A stretch of DNA of 8,762 bases, taken from positions 1 to 8,762 of the forward strand of contig CAYVVW010000087.1 of the NCBI GenBank assembly GCA_964455335.1, given 5' to 3'. Positions 1 to 5,670 of this stretch are shown here, in pieces. The notes below the pieces were generated by a model. It was given only the letters and a program-made list of their open reading frames with translations. It searched no databases and had not been told where the DNA came from. Both the position numbers and the translations under genes were made by a program. Positions within the stretch are counted from its first letter, which is position 1; each line of letters begins with the position of its first letter. The stretch is from Marvinbryantia sp964455335 (GTDB lineage: Bacteria > Bacillota > Clostridia > Lachnospirales > Lachnospiraceae).

Positions 1-2
1 TC

Positions 3-29
3 CCCACCGACATGCAAGCATGTCGTGGG
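3..29 (-). terminator. Stem-loop downstream of the cardiolipin synthase gene, possible terminator
   Basis: Bases 8-15 (CGACATGC) pair perfectly with 18-25 (GCATGTCG). The stem continues as CCCA (3-6) with TGGG (26-29) across one bulged base at position 7. The loop is very tight (AA, or CAAG if the last pair opens). It lies about 40 bases past the stop of the minus-strand cardiolipin synthase gene, where a transcription terminator would be expected. The window ends before any downstream U-tract could be seen, so the terminator role is inferred. The same arm could instead belong to the repeated element at 23-48. Confidence 0.4.
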
Positions 30-48
30 AAAGGGCTTTCTACCCTGG
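23..48 (-). repeat. Left copy of a repeated block at a gene 3' end
   Basis: Bases 23-45 are identical over 23 positions to 8670-8692 near the other end of the window. The match then continues as TGG after a one-base gap. On the minus strand the block begins CCAGGGTAGAAAG and ends CCCTTTCCCACGA, with an internal small hairpin (AGGG...CCCT around TAGAAAG). This copy starts about 20 bases after the stop codon of the cardiolipin synthase gene and runs into the stem-loop at 3-29, whose 5' arm on the minus strand is the CCCACGA end of the block. The repeat is seen directly; its function is unknown. Confidence 0.7.
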
Positions 49-67
49 TATCATCACATTCTTGCGG

Positions 68-1663
68 TCACAAAAGCGGCGCAAACAGGCGCAGCACTTT
101 CCCCGCAAGTCGCTCGTAAAATGGTTCGCGCGCAAACGTCTCCTCCGTCACGGGGATGCATTTGCGCAAGGTCTGCTGGAAGTCTTTTTCAATCTCTTGG
201 ATTTCGCTGTTTTTGTAGAGCAACACAGCGCACTCAAAACTCAAATAAAAGCTGCGGTAGTCCATGTTGATGCTGCCGACCACGGCCTTTTCCCCATCGG
301 AGACGATGGACTTGGTGTGCACAAATCCCGGCTCGAACTCAAAAATCTGCACGCCGCCGTCCAGCAATTCATTGTAGTAAGTCCTGGCCAGCATAAACGC
401 ATATTTTTTGTCGGGAATGTGCGGCATCAGGATCTTGACGTCCACCCCGCGCTTGGCGGCATACGTCAGCGCCACGATCATTTCGTGATCCAAAACCAGG
501 TAGGGCGTGGTGATGTGGACGTAGTGCTTTGCGCTATATAAAATGTCCATGTAAACCGACTCGGCCACCTGCTCCCCATCTAAGGGATTGTCGTCAAAGG
601 GAATGACAAAGCCGCTCCCTTTCGGCAAATCTTTTGGCAGGGGAACGTCCACAAACTGCCGGTAGCTTTCCCGCGTTTTGGACTGCCCCGTCACATTCCA
701 GATTTGCAAAAACATCAGGGTAAAACTCGCCACTGCCTCGCCCTGGATGCGGATGGCGGAGTCTTTCCAATAGCCATATTTGACCTTGCGGTTGATGTAC
801 TCGTCCGCTAAGTTGATGCCGCCCGTGTAGGCCGTGTGCCCGTCAATGACCAGGATTTTGCGGTGGTCGCGGTTGTTTTGCACCGTGGAAAGCGCGGGCA
901 CGATGGGCGCAAAAATGCGGCAGTGAATGCCATATGTTTCCAGCTCCTTTGGGTAATCTTTTGGGAAATGGAAAAACCCGCACATGCCGTCATAGAGGAA
1001 ACGCACCTCGACGCCCTCCTTCGCCTTTGCCTTCAAAATCTCCAAAACGCTGTCCCACATATAACCGGGCGTGACGATAAAATACTCCAAAAAGATGAAC
1101 CGCCTGGCCGAGCGCAAATCCTCCAAAAGCGGCTCTATGAGCTTTTCCCCGCAAGTAAAATAGTGCGCCGACGTGTTGTCATGCGCGACACTCCCGCCCA
1201 TTTTTTGCAAATAAGACACGAGGTGCGCCATCTGCGGGGAATCGCTTTGCAAGGCCTCAAACGTCGCCTTTTTTTGCGCGACAATCGAGGAGGTGCCCGC
1301 TACTTCCTCGCGGATCTTTTGGTTCAGCCGCCTTGCGCCAAATTGCGAATAGACATACAAATACAAAAGCGACCCAAAGACCGGAACGACGAGAATGGGC
1401 ACGATCCAGGCGATCTGAAATGCGGGATTTCCCTTGCGGTTGATGATGACCACCACCAGGCACATGGCAAGCAAAACGGTGGCCCAGTAAGTGGCAAACA
1501 GGTAGTCGCGGATGAGGGCAAACCCGATGAGCAAGATGCCAATTTGCACGAGCAGCAGCAGGACCACAATGGCGGTGCGCCCAAAAACGAGGCGCAAAAG
1601 GCCATGCTTTCCCTGCTGCAATTTCTCTTTCGACGCCTTTGCCAATTGATTTTTCTCTTCCAT
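68..1663 (-). CDS. cls: Cardiolipin synthase, phospholipase D superfamily
   Basis: Predicted to make cardiolipin in the cytoplasmic membrane by joining two phosphatidylglycerol molecules with release of glycerol. The 531-residue protein has three hydrophobic segments at about residues 30-51, 55-74 and 82-105, then two phospholipase D domains. Each domain has an HKD motif: HRKILVID (H267, K269, D274) followed by GGINLADEY, and HTKSIVSD (H449, K451, D456) followed by GSINMDYRSF. Length and layout fit Bacillota Cls enzymes. An in-frame start 24 codons upstream exists, but the ATG at 1661-1663 is preferred because AGGAGG (1671-1676) sits 7 bases before it and the protein then starts MEEKN just before the first helix. 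It lies 81 bases after ligA with no obvious terminator or promoter between, so it is probably the last gene of the rluF-ligA-cls operon. The family is clear; other PLD-type phosphatidyltransferase activities are less likely. Confidence 0.93.
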   Translation of the reverse strand: MEEKNQLAKASKEKLQQGKHGLLRLVFGRTAIVVLLLLVQIGILLIGFALIRDYLFATYWATVLLAMCLVVVIINRKGNPAFQIAWIVPILVVPVFGSLLYLYVYSQFGARRLNQKIREEVAGTSSIVAQKKATFEALQSDSPQMAHLVSYLQKMGGSVAHDNTSAHYFTCGEKLIEPLLEDLRSARRFIFLEYFIVTPGYMWDSVLEILKAKAKEGVEVRFLYDGMCGFFHFPKDYPKELETYGIHCRIFAPIVPALSTVQNNRDHRKILVIDGHTAYTGGINLADEYINRKVKYGYWKDSAIRIQGEAVASFTLMFLQIWNVTGQSKTRESYRQFVDVPLPKDLPKGSGFVIPFDDNPLDGEQVAESVYMDILYSAKHYVHITTPYLVLDHEMIVALTYAAKRGVDVKILMPHIPDKKYAFMLARTYYNELLDGGVQIFEFEPGFVHTKSIVSDGEKAVVGSINMDYRSFYLSFECAVLLYKNSEIQEIEKDFQQTLRKCIPVTEETFAREPFYERLAGKVLRLFAPLL

Positions 1664-1670
1664 GCAAAAA

Positions 1671-1676
1671 CCTCCT
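1671..1676 (-). promoter_or_regulatory. Ribosome binding site of cls
   Basis: AGGAGG on the minus strand, a full match to the anti-Shine-Dalgarno core, 7 bases before the ATG at 1661-1663. It decides the start codon against the longer in-frame alternative at 1735. Confidence 0.9.
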
Positions 1677-1744
1677 GTCATCCTCATGCTCTTTGTGGCA
1701 ACGCCCTTTTTCGCATTTGGGAAAGAACGCCGCAAGCGCTTCCG

Positions 1745-3766
1745 TCAGCCGGGCGCTTCCCCGGACTCCATCCGCAAAAACGCCTGCTCGTCGATCACGG
1801 GAATCCCCAGGCTTTGCGCCTTTGCCAATTTGCTGCCCGCGTGATCCCCCGCCAGCACATAGCTTGTCTTTTTGGAAACAGACCCCGCCACGCGCCCTCC
1901 CTGGCGCAAAATGCGCGCCGTCGCCTCGTCCCTGGAGAGCGTTGGCAGCGTGCCCGTGACGACAAACGTCATGCCCGCAAAAGCCGTGCCCTGTTCCATG
2001 TCGCCTTGCTCCATCCGCACCCCGCACGCCGAGAGCCGCGCGATCAGCTCCTGGTTGCGCGCGTCATCAAAATAGGCGCGGATTGCCCTGGCGCTGACCG
2101 CCCCGATGTCCTCCACCTCGGCAAGCTCCGCCTCCTGGGCTTTGGAGAGGCGCGCAATCGACCCAAAGTGGCGCATCAGGGAGCGCGCCGTCGCCTTTCC
2201 CACCCCCTGGATGCCAAGCCCCGCAAGCAATCGCTCCGGCGGGTTTTGCTTTGCGTCCTCGATGGCCTTTAAGAGCTTGTCGGTATTTTTCTCCTTGCCG
2301 ATGACGCCGTTTTCAATCAATTCCGCGCGGTGGTCTTTTAGCGAAAAAATATCGGCAATCGTCTGCACATACCCCAAGCGCACCAGCTCCACGATGTAAT
2401 TGGCGCCAAACCCCTTGATGTCCATGGCGTCGCGCCCCACAAAATTGAGGATGTGCCGCTCCAGCTGCGCGGGGCAGGCGCTCCCCGTGCAGCGCATGTC
2501 CGCCGTGTCCTTTTCGCGGATCGCGGGCGCGCCGCAGATGGGGCAGACATCCGGAATGTGAAAGCGCACGGCTCCGGCGGGACGCAGTTCTTTCTTTACC
2601 GCCTTGACTTTGGGGATGATCTCGCCCGACTTGTACACCACAATGGTGTCTCCGATGCACACGTCCAGGTCGTCGATGAAATCCTGGTTGTGCAAGGTGG
2701 CGCGCGAGACGCGCGTGCCGCACAGGCGCACGGGCGAAAAGACGGCGGTCGGCGTGATGCGCCCCGTGCGCCCCACCGACAGTTCCACGTCCAAAAGAAC
2801 CGCCTCTTTTTCTTCCGGCGGGTACTTGTAGGCGACAGCCCAGCGCGGCACTTTGGAAGTCGCCCCCACCGCCTCGCGCGCCGCCAGGTCATTGAGCTTT
2901 ACCACCGCCCCGTCGATGTCATAGCCCAAAGCGCCCCGCAATTCCCCAATCGCCTGGATGGCCTCCCACACTTCCCCCGCCGTCCGGCAAAGATACGCGT
3001 GCTCGATCACGCGGATGCCATTGCTTTTTAGGTAAGCATATCCTTCCATGTGCGTGGCAAATGCCCGCCCGCGCGCCTCCTGGATGTTGAACACGAGCAA
3101 GGACAATCCCCGCTCTTTTGTGACAGAGCTGTCCAGCTGGCGCAGCGTGCCGGCCGCGCAATTGCGCGGGTTGGCGAACGTTTTCTTTCCCAGAAGCTCC
3201 TGTTTTTCATTGACCAGTTCAAACTGCGCGTCGGTCATGTACGCCTCGCCCCTGATTTCCAGGTAGGGAATGGGGTGGGGCAGGCGCGCGCGCACGTCGG
3301 GAATGACCCGCGCGTTCTCCGTCACGTCCTCGCCCTGCGTGACGCCATCCCCCCGCGTGATGGCCGTCGTGAGGATGCCGTCGGTGTAGCGCAGGGCAAG
3401 GGAAAGCCCGTCGACCTTTGTCTCCACCACAAACTCCGGGCTGCCAAACCGCTCCTGCATCTCCGCGACAAACGCGTCCACCTCTTCTTTGGAAAAGACA
3501 TCCTGCAAACTTAGCATCGGCACGCGGTGGCGCACCAGTACCCCGGCCGCGCGCTTTGCCGAGCCGCCCACTTTTTGCGTGGGGGAGTCCGGCACGACCA
3601 GATCCGGGTGATCCGCTTCCAGTGCGCGCAGCTCGCGCATCAGGGCGTCGTACTCCGCATCCGAAATCTCCGGCGCGTCCTGGTTGTAATACAGGTCATT
3701 GTGGTAATTGATTTGCGCGCGCAGCTGGTCAAGGCGCGCAGTGACATTCCCGTCATTCCCATCCAT
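1745..3766 (-). CDS. ligA: NAD-dependent DNA ligase
   Basis: Seals nicks between Okazaki fragments and in repair, using NAD+ as adenylate donor. The 673 residues match the usual LigA length and domain order. An N-terminal Ia-like region contains YHNDLYY and SPTQKVGG (61-68). The adenylation domain has the KVDG motif with the nucleotidyl-accepting lysine at K117 and DGAVVK (285-290). An OB-fold follows. The four-cysteine zinc finger is C408, C411, C426, C431. Helix-hairpin-helix repeats include GLGIQGVGKATA (516-527). A C-terminal BRCT domain spans about 594-667, with VVTGTLPTLSRDEA. No key residue appears to be missing. The ATG at 3764-3766 has AAGGAG (3774-3779) 7 bases upstream. The start overlaps the last 14 bases of rluF in another frame, so translation is probably coupled. 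It is essential in most bacteria, so the operon is likely expressed constitutively. Confidence 0.98.
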   Translation of the reverse strand: MDGNDGNVTARLDQLRAQINYHNDLYYNQDAPEISDAEYDALMRELRALEADHPDLVVPDSPTQKVGGSAKRAAGVLVRHRVPMLSLQDVFSKEEVDAFVAEMQERFGSPEFVVETKVDGLSLALRYTDGILTTAITRGDGVTQGEDVTENARVIPDVRARLPHPIPYLEIRGEAYMTDAQFELVNEKQELLGKKTFANPRNCAAGTLRQLDSSVTKERGLSLLVFNIQEARGRAFATHMEGYAYLKSNGIRVIEHAYLCRTAGEVWEAIQAIGELRGALGYDIDGAVVKLNDLAAREAVGATSKVPRWAVAYKYPPEEKEAVLLDVELSVGRTGRITPTAVFSPVRLCGTRVSRATLHNQDFIDDLDVCIGDTIVVYKSGEIIPKVKAVKKELRPAGAVRFHIPDVCPICGAPAIREKDTADMRCTGSACPAQLERHILNFVGRDAMDIKGFGANYIVELVRLGYVQTIADIFSLKDHRAELIENGVIGKEKNTDKLLKAIEDAKQNPPERLLAGLGIQGVGKATARSLMRHFGSIARLSKAQEAELAEVEDIGAVSARAIRAYFDDARNQELIARLSACGVRMEQGDMEQGTAFAGMTFVVTGTLPTLSRDEATARILRQGGRVAGSVSKKTSYVLAGDHAGSKLAKAQSLGIPVIDEQAFLRMESGEAPG

Positions 3767-4691
3767 AGCCTTGCTCCTTCTCCGAACCTTCCATGCAATT
3801 CCTTCCCTTCGCCTGACCGTATACGTTTCTCGCCTTCCACTGGCTCTTTTTTTCGTGCTTCGCGCTCTCCGCTTCGGTCGAAACGAAACGCGTGCAAATC
3901 CCTAACATTTGCAGCAGTGTGCCGTACTCTTCTTTGGTCAGCTCCCGATATGCGCCCGGCGCAAGATCGCCCAGCCGTATGTTCATCACCCGCACCCGCC
4001 TGATGGACTCCGCCACATATCCCAAAGCCTCGCACATACGGCGAATCTGGCGGTTCAGCCCCTGTGTCAGCACGATGCGAAACTGCCGCTCTCCCATGGG
4101 CGCAACCTGGCAGGGCCGTGTGCGCACGCCCAGTTCCTCCAAATAGACCCCCCGCGCCATCTCCTCCAAAAAGGACGCGCAAAGGGGGCGATCCACGCAG
4201 ACCTCGTACTCCTTCTCATGGCCGTTCGCGGAACGCATCATGCGATTTTGCAAGTCTCCGTCATTCGTCATCAAAAGCAGGCCCTCGGAATTTTTGTCGA
4301 GCCGCCCGCAGTAAAAGACGCGCGTCGGGTAATCGACCAAGTCGCCCACGGTCACGTCGCCCCAGGTCTTGTCCGTGGTGCAGACCACGCCCTTTGGCTT
4401 GTTGACAGCCAGCACGACGCGCGCGCCCACGGGCGTCACAAGTCTGCCATTTACCCGCACTTCTGCCCCGAGAGGAACTTTCCCGCCGATGGGGGCTGCG
4501 CGCCCGTCGACCGTCACCAGCCCCTGCGCGAGCATCCTGTCCGCCTCGCGGCGGGAGCAAATGCCACAGTCTGCCAAATACTTATTGAGGCGCACCGAGG
4601 GGCGCGCGGTTTGTGCCTCGGGGAGTGTTTCCGCTCGCCCGAAGCGCGCAAAATGTACAGACCCCTCGGCCTCTTCAAATAAATCAGCCAT
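3753..4691 (-). CDS. rluF: 23S rRNA pseudouridine synthase, RluF type (RsuA family)
   Basis: Predicted to isomerise a uridine of 23S rRNA (U2604 in E. coli RluF) to pseudouridine. The 312 residues hold a 30-residue N-terminal lead, an S4 RNA-binding domain (about 32-79, starting VRLNKYLADCGICSRREADR) and the synthase domain. The latter has NKPKGVVCTT, the catalytic-aspartate motif GRLDKNSEGLLLMTNDGDL (D132), HEKEYEV, and QGLNRQIRRMCEALGY followed by RVMNIRLG. These last blocks resemble E. coli RluF more closely than RsuA or RluB as I recall them. Residues after about 265 form a charged, low-conservation tail. The ATG at 4691 is preferred over an in-frame TTG at 4697, because AAGGAAGGG (4698-4706) lies 6 bases before the ATG but directly abuts the TTG. 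It is the first gene of the rluF-ligA-cls operon and its 3' end overlaps the ligA start. The exact target uridine is inferred. Confidence 0.9.
   Translation of the reverse strand: MADLFEEAEGSVHFARFGRAETLPEAQTARPSVRLNKYLADCGICSRREADRMLAQGLVTVDGRAAPIGGKVPLGAEVRVNGRLVTPVGARVVLAVNKPKGVVCTTDKTWGDVTVGDLVDYPTRVFYCGRLDKNSEGLLLMTNDGDLQNRMMRSANGHEKEYEVCVDRPLCASFLEEMARGVYLEELGVRTRPCQVAPMGERQFRIVLTQGLNRQIRRMCEALGYVAESIRRVRVMNIRLGDLAPGAYRELTKEEYGTLLQMLGICTRFVSTEAESAKHEKKSQWKARNVYGQAKGRNCMEGSEKEQGYGWE
3774..3779 (-). promoter_or_regulatory. Ribosome binding site of ligA, inside the rluF coding end
   Basis: AAGGAG on the minus strand, 7 bases before the ligA ATG and within the last codons of rluF. Ribosomes finishing rluF would uncover or directly reuse this site, which supports translational coupling of the two genes. 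Confidence 0.8.
3868..3902 (-). repeat. Imperfect repeat, copy inside the 3' part of rluF
   Basis: On the minus strand this begins GGGATTTG, has CGCGTTTCG and TCGACCGAAG in the middle, and ends CGG. It aligns in the same orientation with 4781-4816 upstream of rluF. By hand I count about 30 matches in 36 columns with two single-base gaps. This copy encodes residues around 264-275 of RluF, exactly where the conserved synthase domain gives way to the charged tail. The similarity is visible by eye, but I could not calculate its significance. Confidence 0.5.
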
Positions 4692-4697
4692 GCGCAA

Positions 4698-4706
4698 CCC
4701 TTCCTT
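4698..4706 (-). promoter_or_regulatory. Ribosome binding site of rluF
   Basis: AAGGAAGGG on the minus strand, 6 bases before the ATG at 4689-4691. The alternative TTG start at 4697 would directly abut this site and is therefore unlikely. Confidence 0.75.
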
Positions 4707-4708
4707 AC

Positions 4709-4726
4709 TATCTTTATCTTTATCTT
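4709..4726 (-). repeat. Three tandem hexamers in the rluF leader
   Basis: Three perfect consecutive copies of TATCTT on the plus strand (AAGATA on the minus, transcribed strand) lie just upstream of the rluF Shine-Dalgarno sequence. The leader is purine-rich here. Copy-number variation could alter leader length without affecting a reading frame. It may simply be low-complexity sequence. Confidence 0.7.
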
Positions 4727-4780
4727 CTTCTGCTCTCTATAAAAAATACCCACACGATCGCTTGCGCTACGCTGTCTACA

Positions 4781-4816
4781 CCGCCTCCGGTCGATGCGAA
4801 ACGCGCGCCAAATCCC
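4781..4816 (-). repeat. Imperfect repeat, copy upstream of rluF
   Basis: On the minus strand this begins GGGATTTGG, includes CGCGTTTCG and TCGACCGGAG, and ends GGCGG. It matches 3868-3902 in the same orientation with a few mismatches and two one-base gaps, so the two copies bracket rluF about 915 bases apart. This copy lies in the intergenic region, between the plus-strand promoter and the likely rluF promoter. Confidence 0.5.
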
Positions 4817-4841
4817 ACCATCCTGCCCTGGCATCATTGCT

Positions 4842-4870
4842 TTGACGCAAGCCGCATTTTGTGCTATGAT
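4842..4870 (+). promoter_or_regulatory. Sigma-A type promoter for the DUF6062-like gene
   Basis: A -35 box TTGACG (4842-4847) and a -10 box TATGAT (4865-4870) are separated by exactly 17 bases, with a TGC extended -10 immediately before the TATGAT. Transcription would start near 4877, giving a leader of only about 20 bases before the ATG at 4897. The match to the housekeeping consensus is strong and no operator-like palindrome overlaps it, which suggests constitutive expression. Confidence 0.85.
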
Positions 4871-4896
4871 GGCAAAAAACATTGTGAGGTGTGACC

Positions 4897-5670
4897 ATGA
4901 AAGAGTCCATTTATACCATTCCGCTCATGGATGCGTTCCAGGCGGACGACGAGTGCCCCTTTTGTTTCATCGAGCGCAACCTCGAGCAGCACGCCATCAA
5001 TTTTGCCCTCGGAAGCGGCGCTTCCTATATGGAGGACGACGTGCGCGCGCAGACAGACGCGGCGGGGTTTTGCCGCCACCATTACAAGATGATGTTCGAC
5101 TACGGCAACCGCTTGGGCAGCGCCCTCATCCTAAGCACGCACTTTCGCAAGCTCAACCGCGACCTCAACGAGCAAATCAAAAAATTTGCGCCCCAAAAGC
5201 CATCCCTTCTCGGGCGCATGAAAAAATCATCACCCGATACCGAGCCGCCAAAAACCTCCATCGGCGCGTGGGTGGCGCAGCTGGAGTCGCATTGTTACGT
5301 CTGCGACCACATCCACGCCAACTATGGGCGCTACATCGACACGTTTTTCGAACTCTATGCGAACAATGCCGAGTTCCGCTCCCTGTACGAGCACGGCAAG
5401 GGCTTTTGCCTGCACCATTTCGCGCATTTGGCCGAGGCGGCGCAAGACCGGCTGGACAAGCGGCGCCAGCAGGAATTTTACGACACGCTCTTTTCCCTGA
5501 TGCGGGAAAATATGCAAAGGCTCGAGGATGAGGTCGTCTGGTTTACGGAAAAATATGACTACCGCAACAAAGACAAAGACTGGGGCAACTCCCGCGACAG
5601 CGTGCAGCGGTGTATGCAAAAAGATCGGGGCGGCTATCCCGCCGATCCAGTCTTTTCCTCAGACAGATAG
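4897..5670 (+). CDS. DUF6062-like protein with duplicated CxxC/CxHH motifs, function unknown
   Basis: A 257-residue soluble protein of unknown function, with no signal peptide or membrane helix. From memory it resembles the clostridial DUF6062 family (typical start MKExIYTIPxxDAF and a C-terminal KYDYRNKD...WGNSRDSVQR block). Two potential metal-binding modules are visible: C20-PF-C23 then C59-R-H61-H62, and C133-YV-C136 then C171-L-H173-H174. Spacing between the CxxC and CxHH parts is 35 and 34 residues, and each second part follows a similar GF (AAGFCRHHY, GKGFCLHHF). This points to an internal duplication and to zinc or another metal, but binding is inferred. The ATG at 4897 is preferred over a GTG at 4891 because GAGGTG (4886-4891) lies 5 bases upstream. 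It has its own promoter and is transcribed alone, away from rluF and toward the homocysteine methyltransferase gene, whose end it overlaps by 12 bases. Confidence 0.85.
   Translation: MKESIYTIPLMDAFQADDECPFCFIERNLEQHAINFALGSGASYMEDDVRAQTDAAGFCRHHYKMMFDYGNRLGSALILSTHFRKLNRDLNEQIKKFAPQKPSLLGRMKKSSPDTEPPKTSIGAWVAQLESHCYVCDHIHANYGRYIDTFFELYANNAEFRSLYEHGKGFCLHHFAHLAEAAQDRLDKRRQQEFYDTLFSLMRENMQRLEDEVVWFTEKYDYRNKDKDWGNSRDSVQRCMQKDRGGYPADPVFSSDR

Larger units (their letters stand above)
4692..4896. other. Divergent intergenic region between rluF and the DUF6062-like gene
   Basis: These 205 bases separate two divergently transcribed genes. The right half carries a strong plus-strand promoter (4842-4870). 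For the minus-strand rluF operon there is an AT-rich stretch at about 4736-4750 with possible -10-like hexamers (TATAGA, TATTTT), but I find no convincing -35 at the right distance, so that promoter is unresolved. The region also holds three tandem hexamers (4709-4726) and one copy of the repeat shared with the rluF 3' end (4781-4816). I see no RNA gene or small reading frame that I can support. Confidence 0.7.

Noticed and set aside
20..541. A 173-codon plus-strand frame beginning in the left repeated block
   Set aside because: It is antisense to the cls catalytic region with HKD motif 2. It has no plausible ribosome binding site and no recognisable domain.
1664..1744. A terminator or separate promoter between ligA and cls
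   Set aside because: Only a short AAGCGCTT palindrome is visible, without a long stem or T-run, and I found no -35/-10 pair with suitable spacing on the minus strand.
1257..2027. A 256-codon minus-strand frame overlapping cls and ligA in another frame
   Set aside because: It would conflict with the strongly supported cls start and ligA end, and its sequence is Arg/Gly/His/Ala-rich as expected for an off-frame reading.
836..2272. A 478-codon open frame on the plus strand across cls and ligA
   Set aside because: It is antisense to two clearly identified genes, has no recognisable motif or credible ribosome binding site, and long antisense frames are common opposite GC-rich genes.
3909..4682. 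A 257-codon plus-strand frame opposite rluF
   Set aside because: It mirrors the codon structure of rluF, shows no family features, and starts within the antisense of the RluF tail.
4514..4882. A minus-strand frame running from the divergent intergenic region into rluF
   Set aside because: It is out of frame with rluF, has no good ribosome binding site, and crosses the S4 domain coding region, which is clearly used in the other frame.
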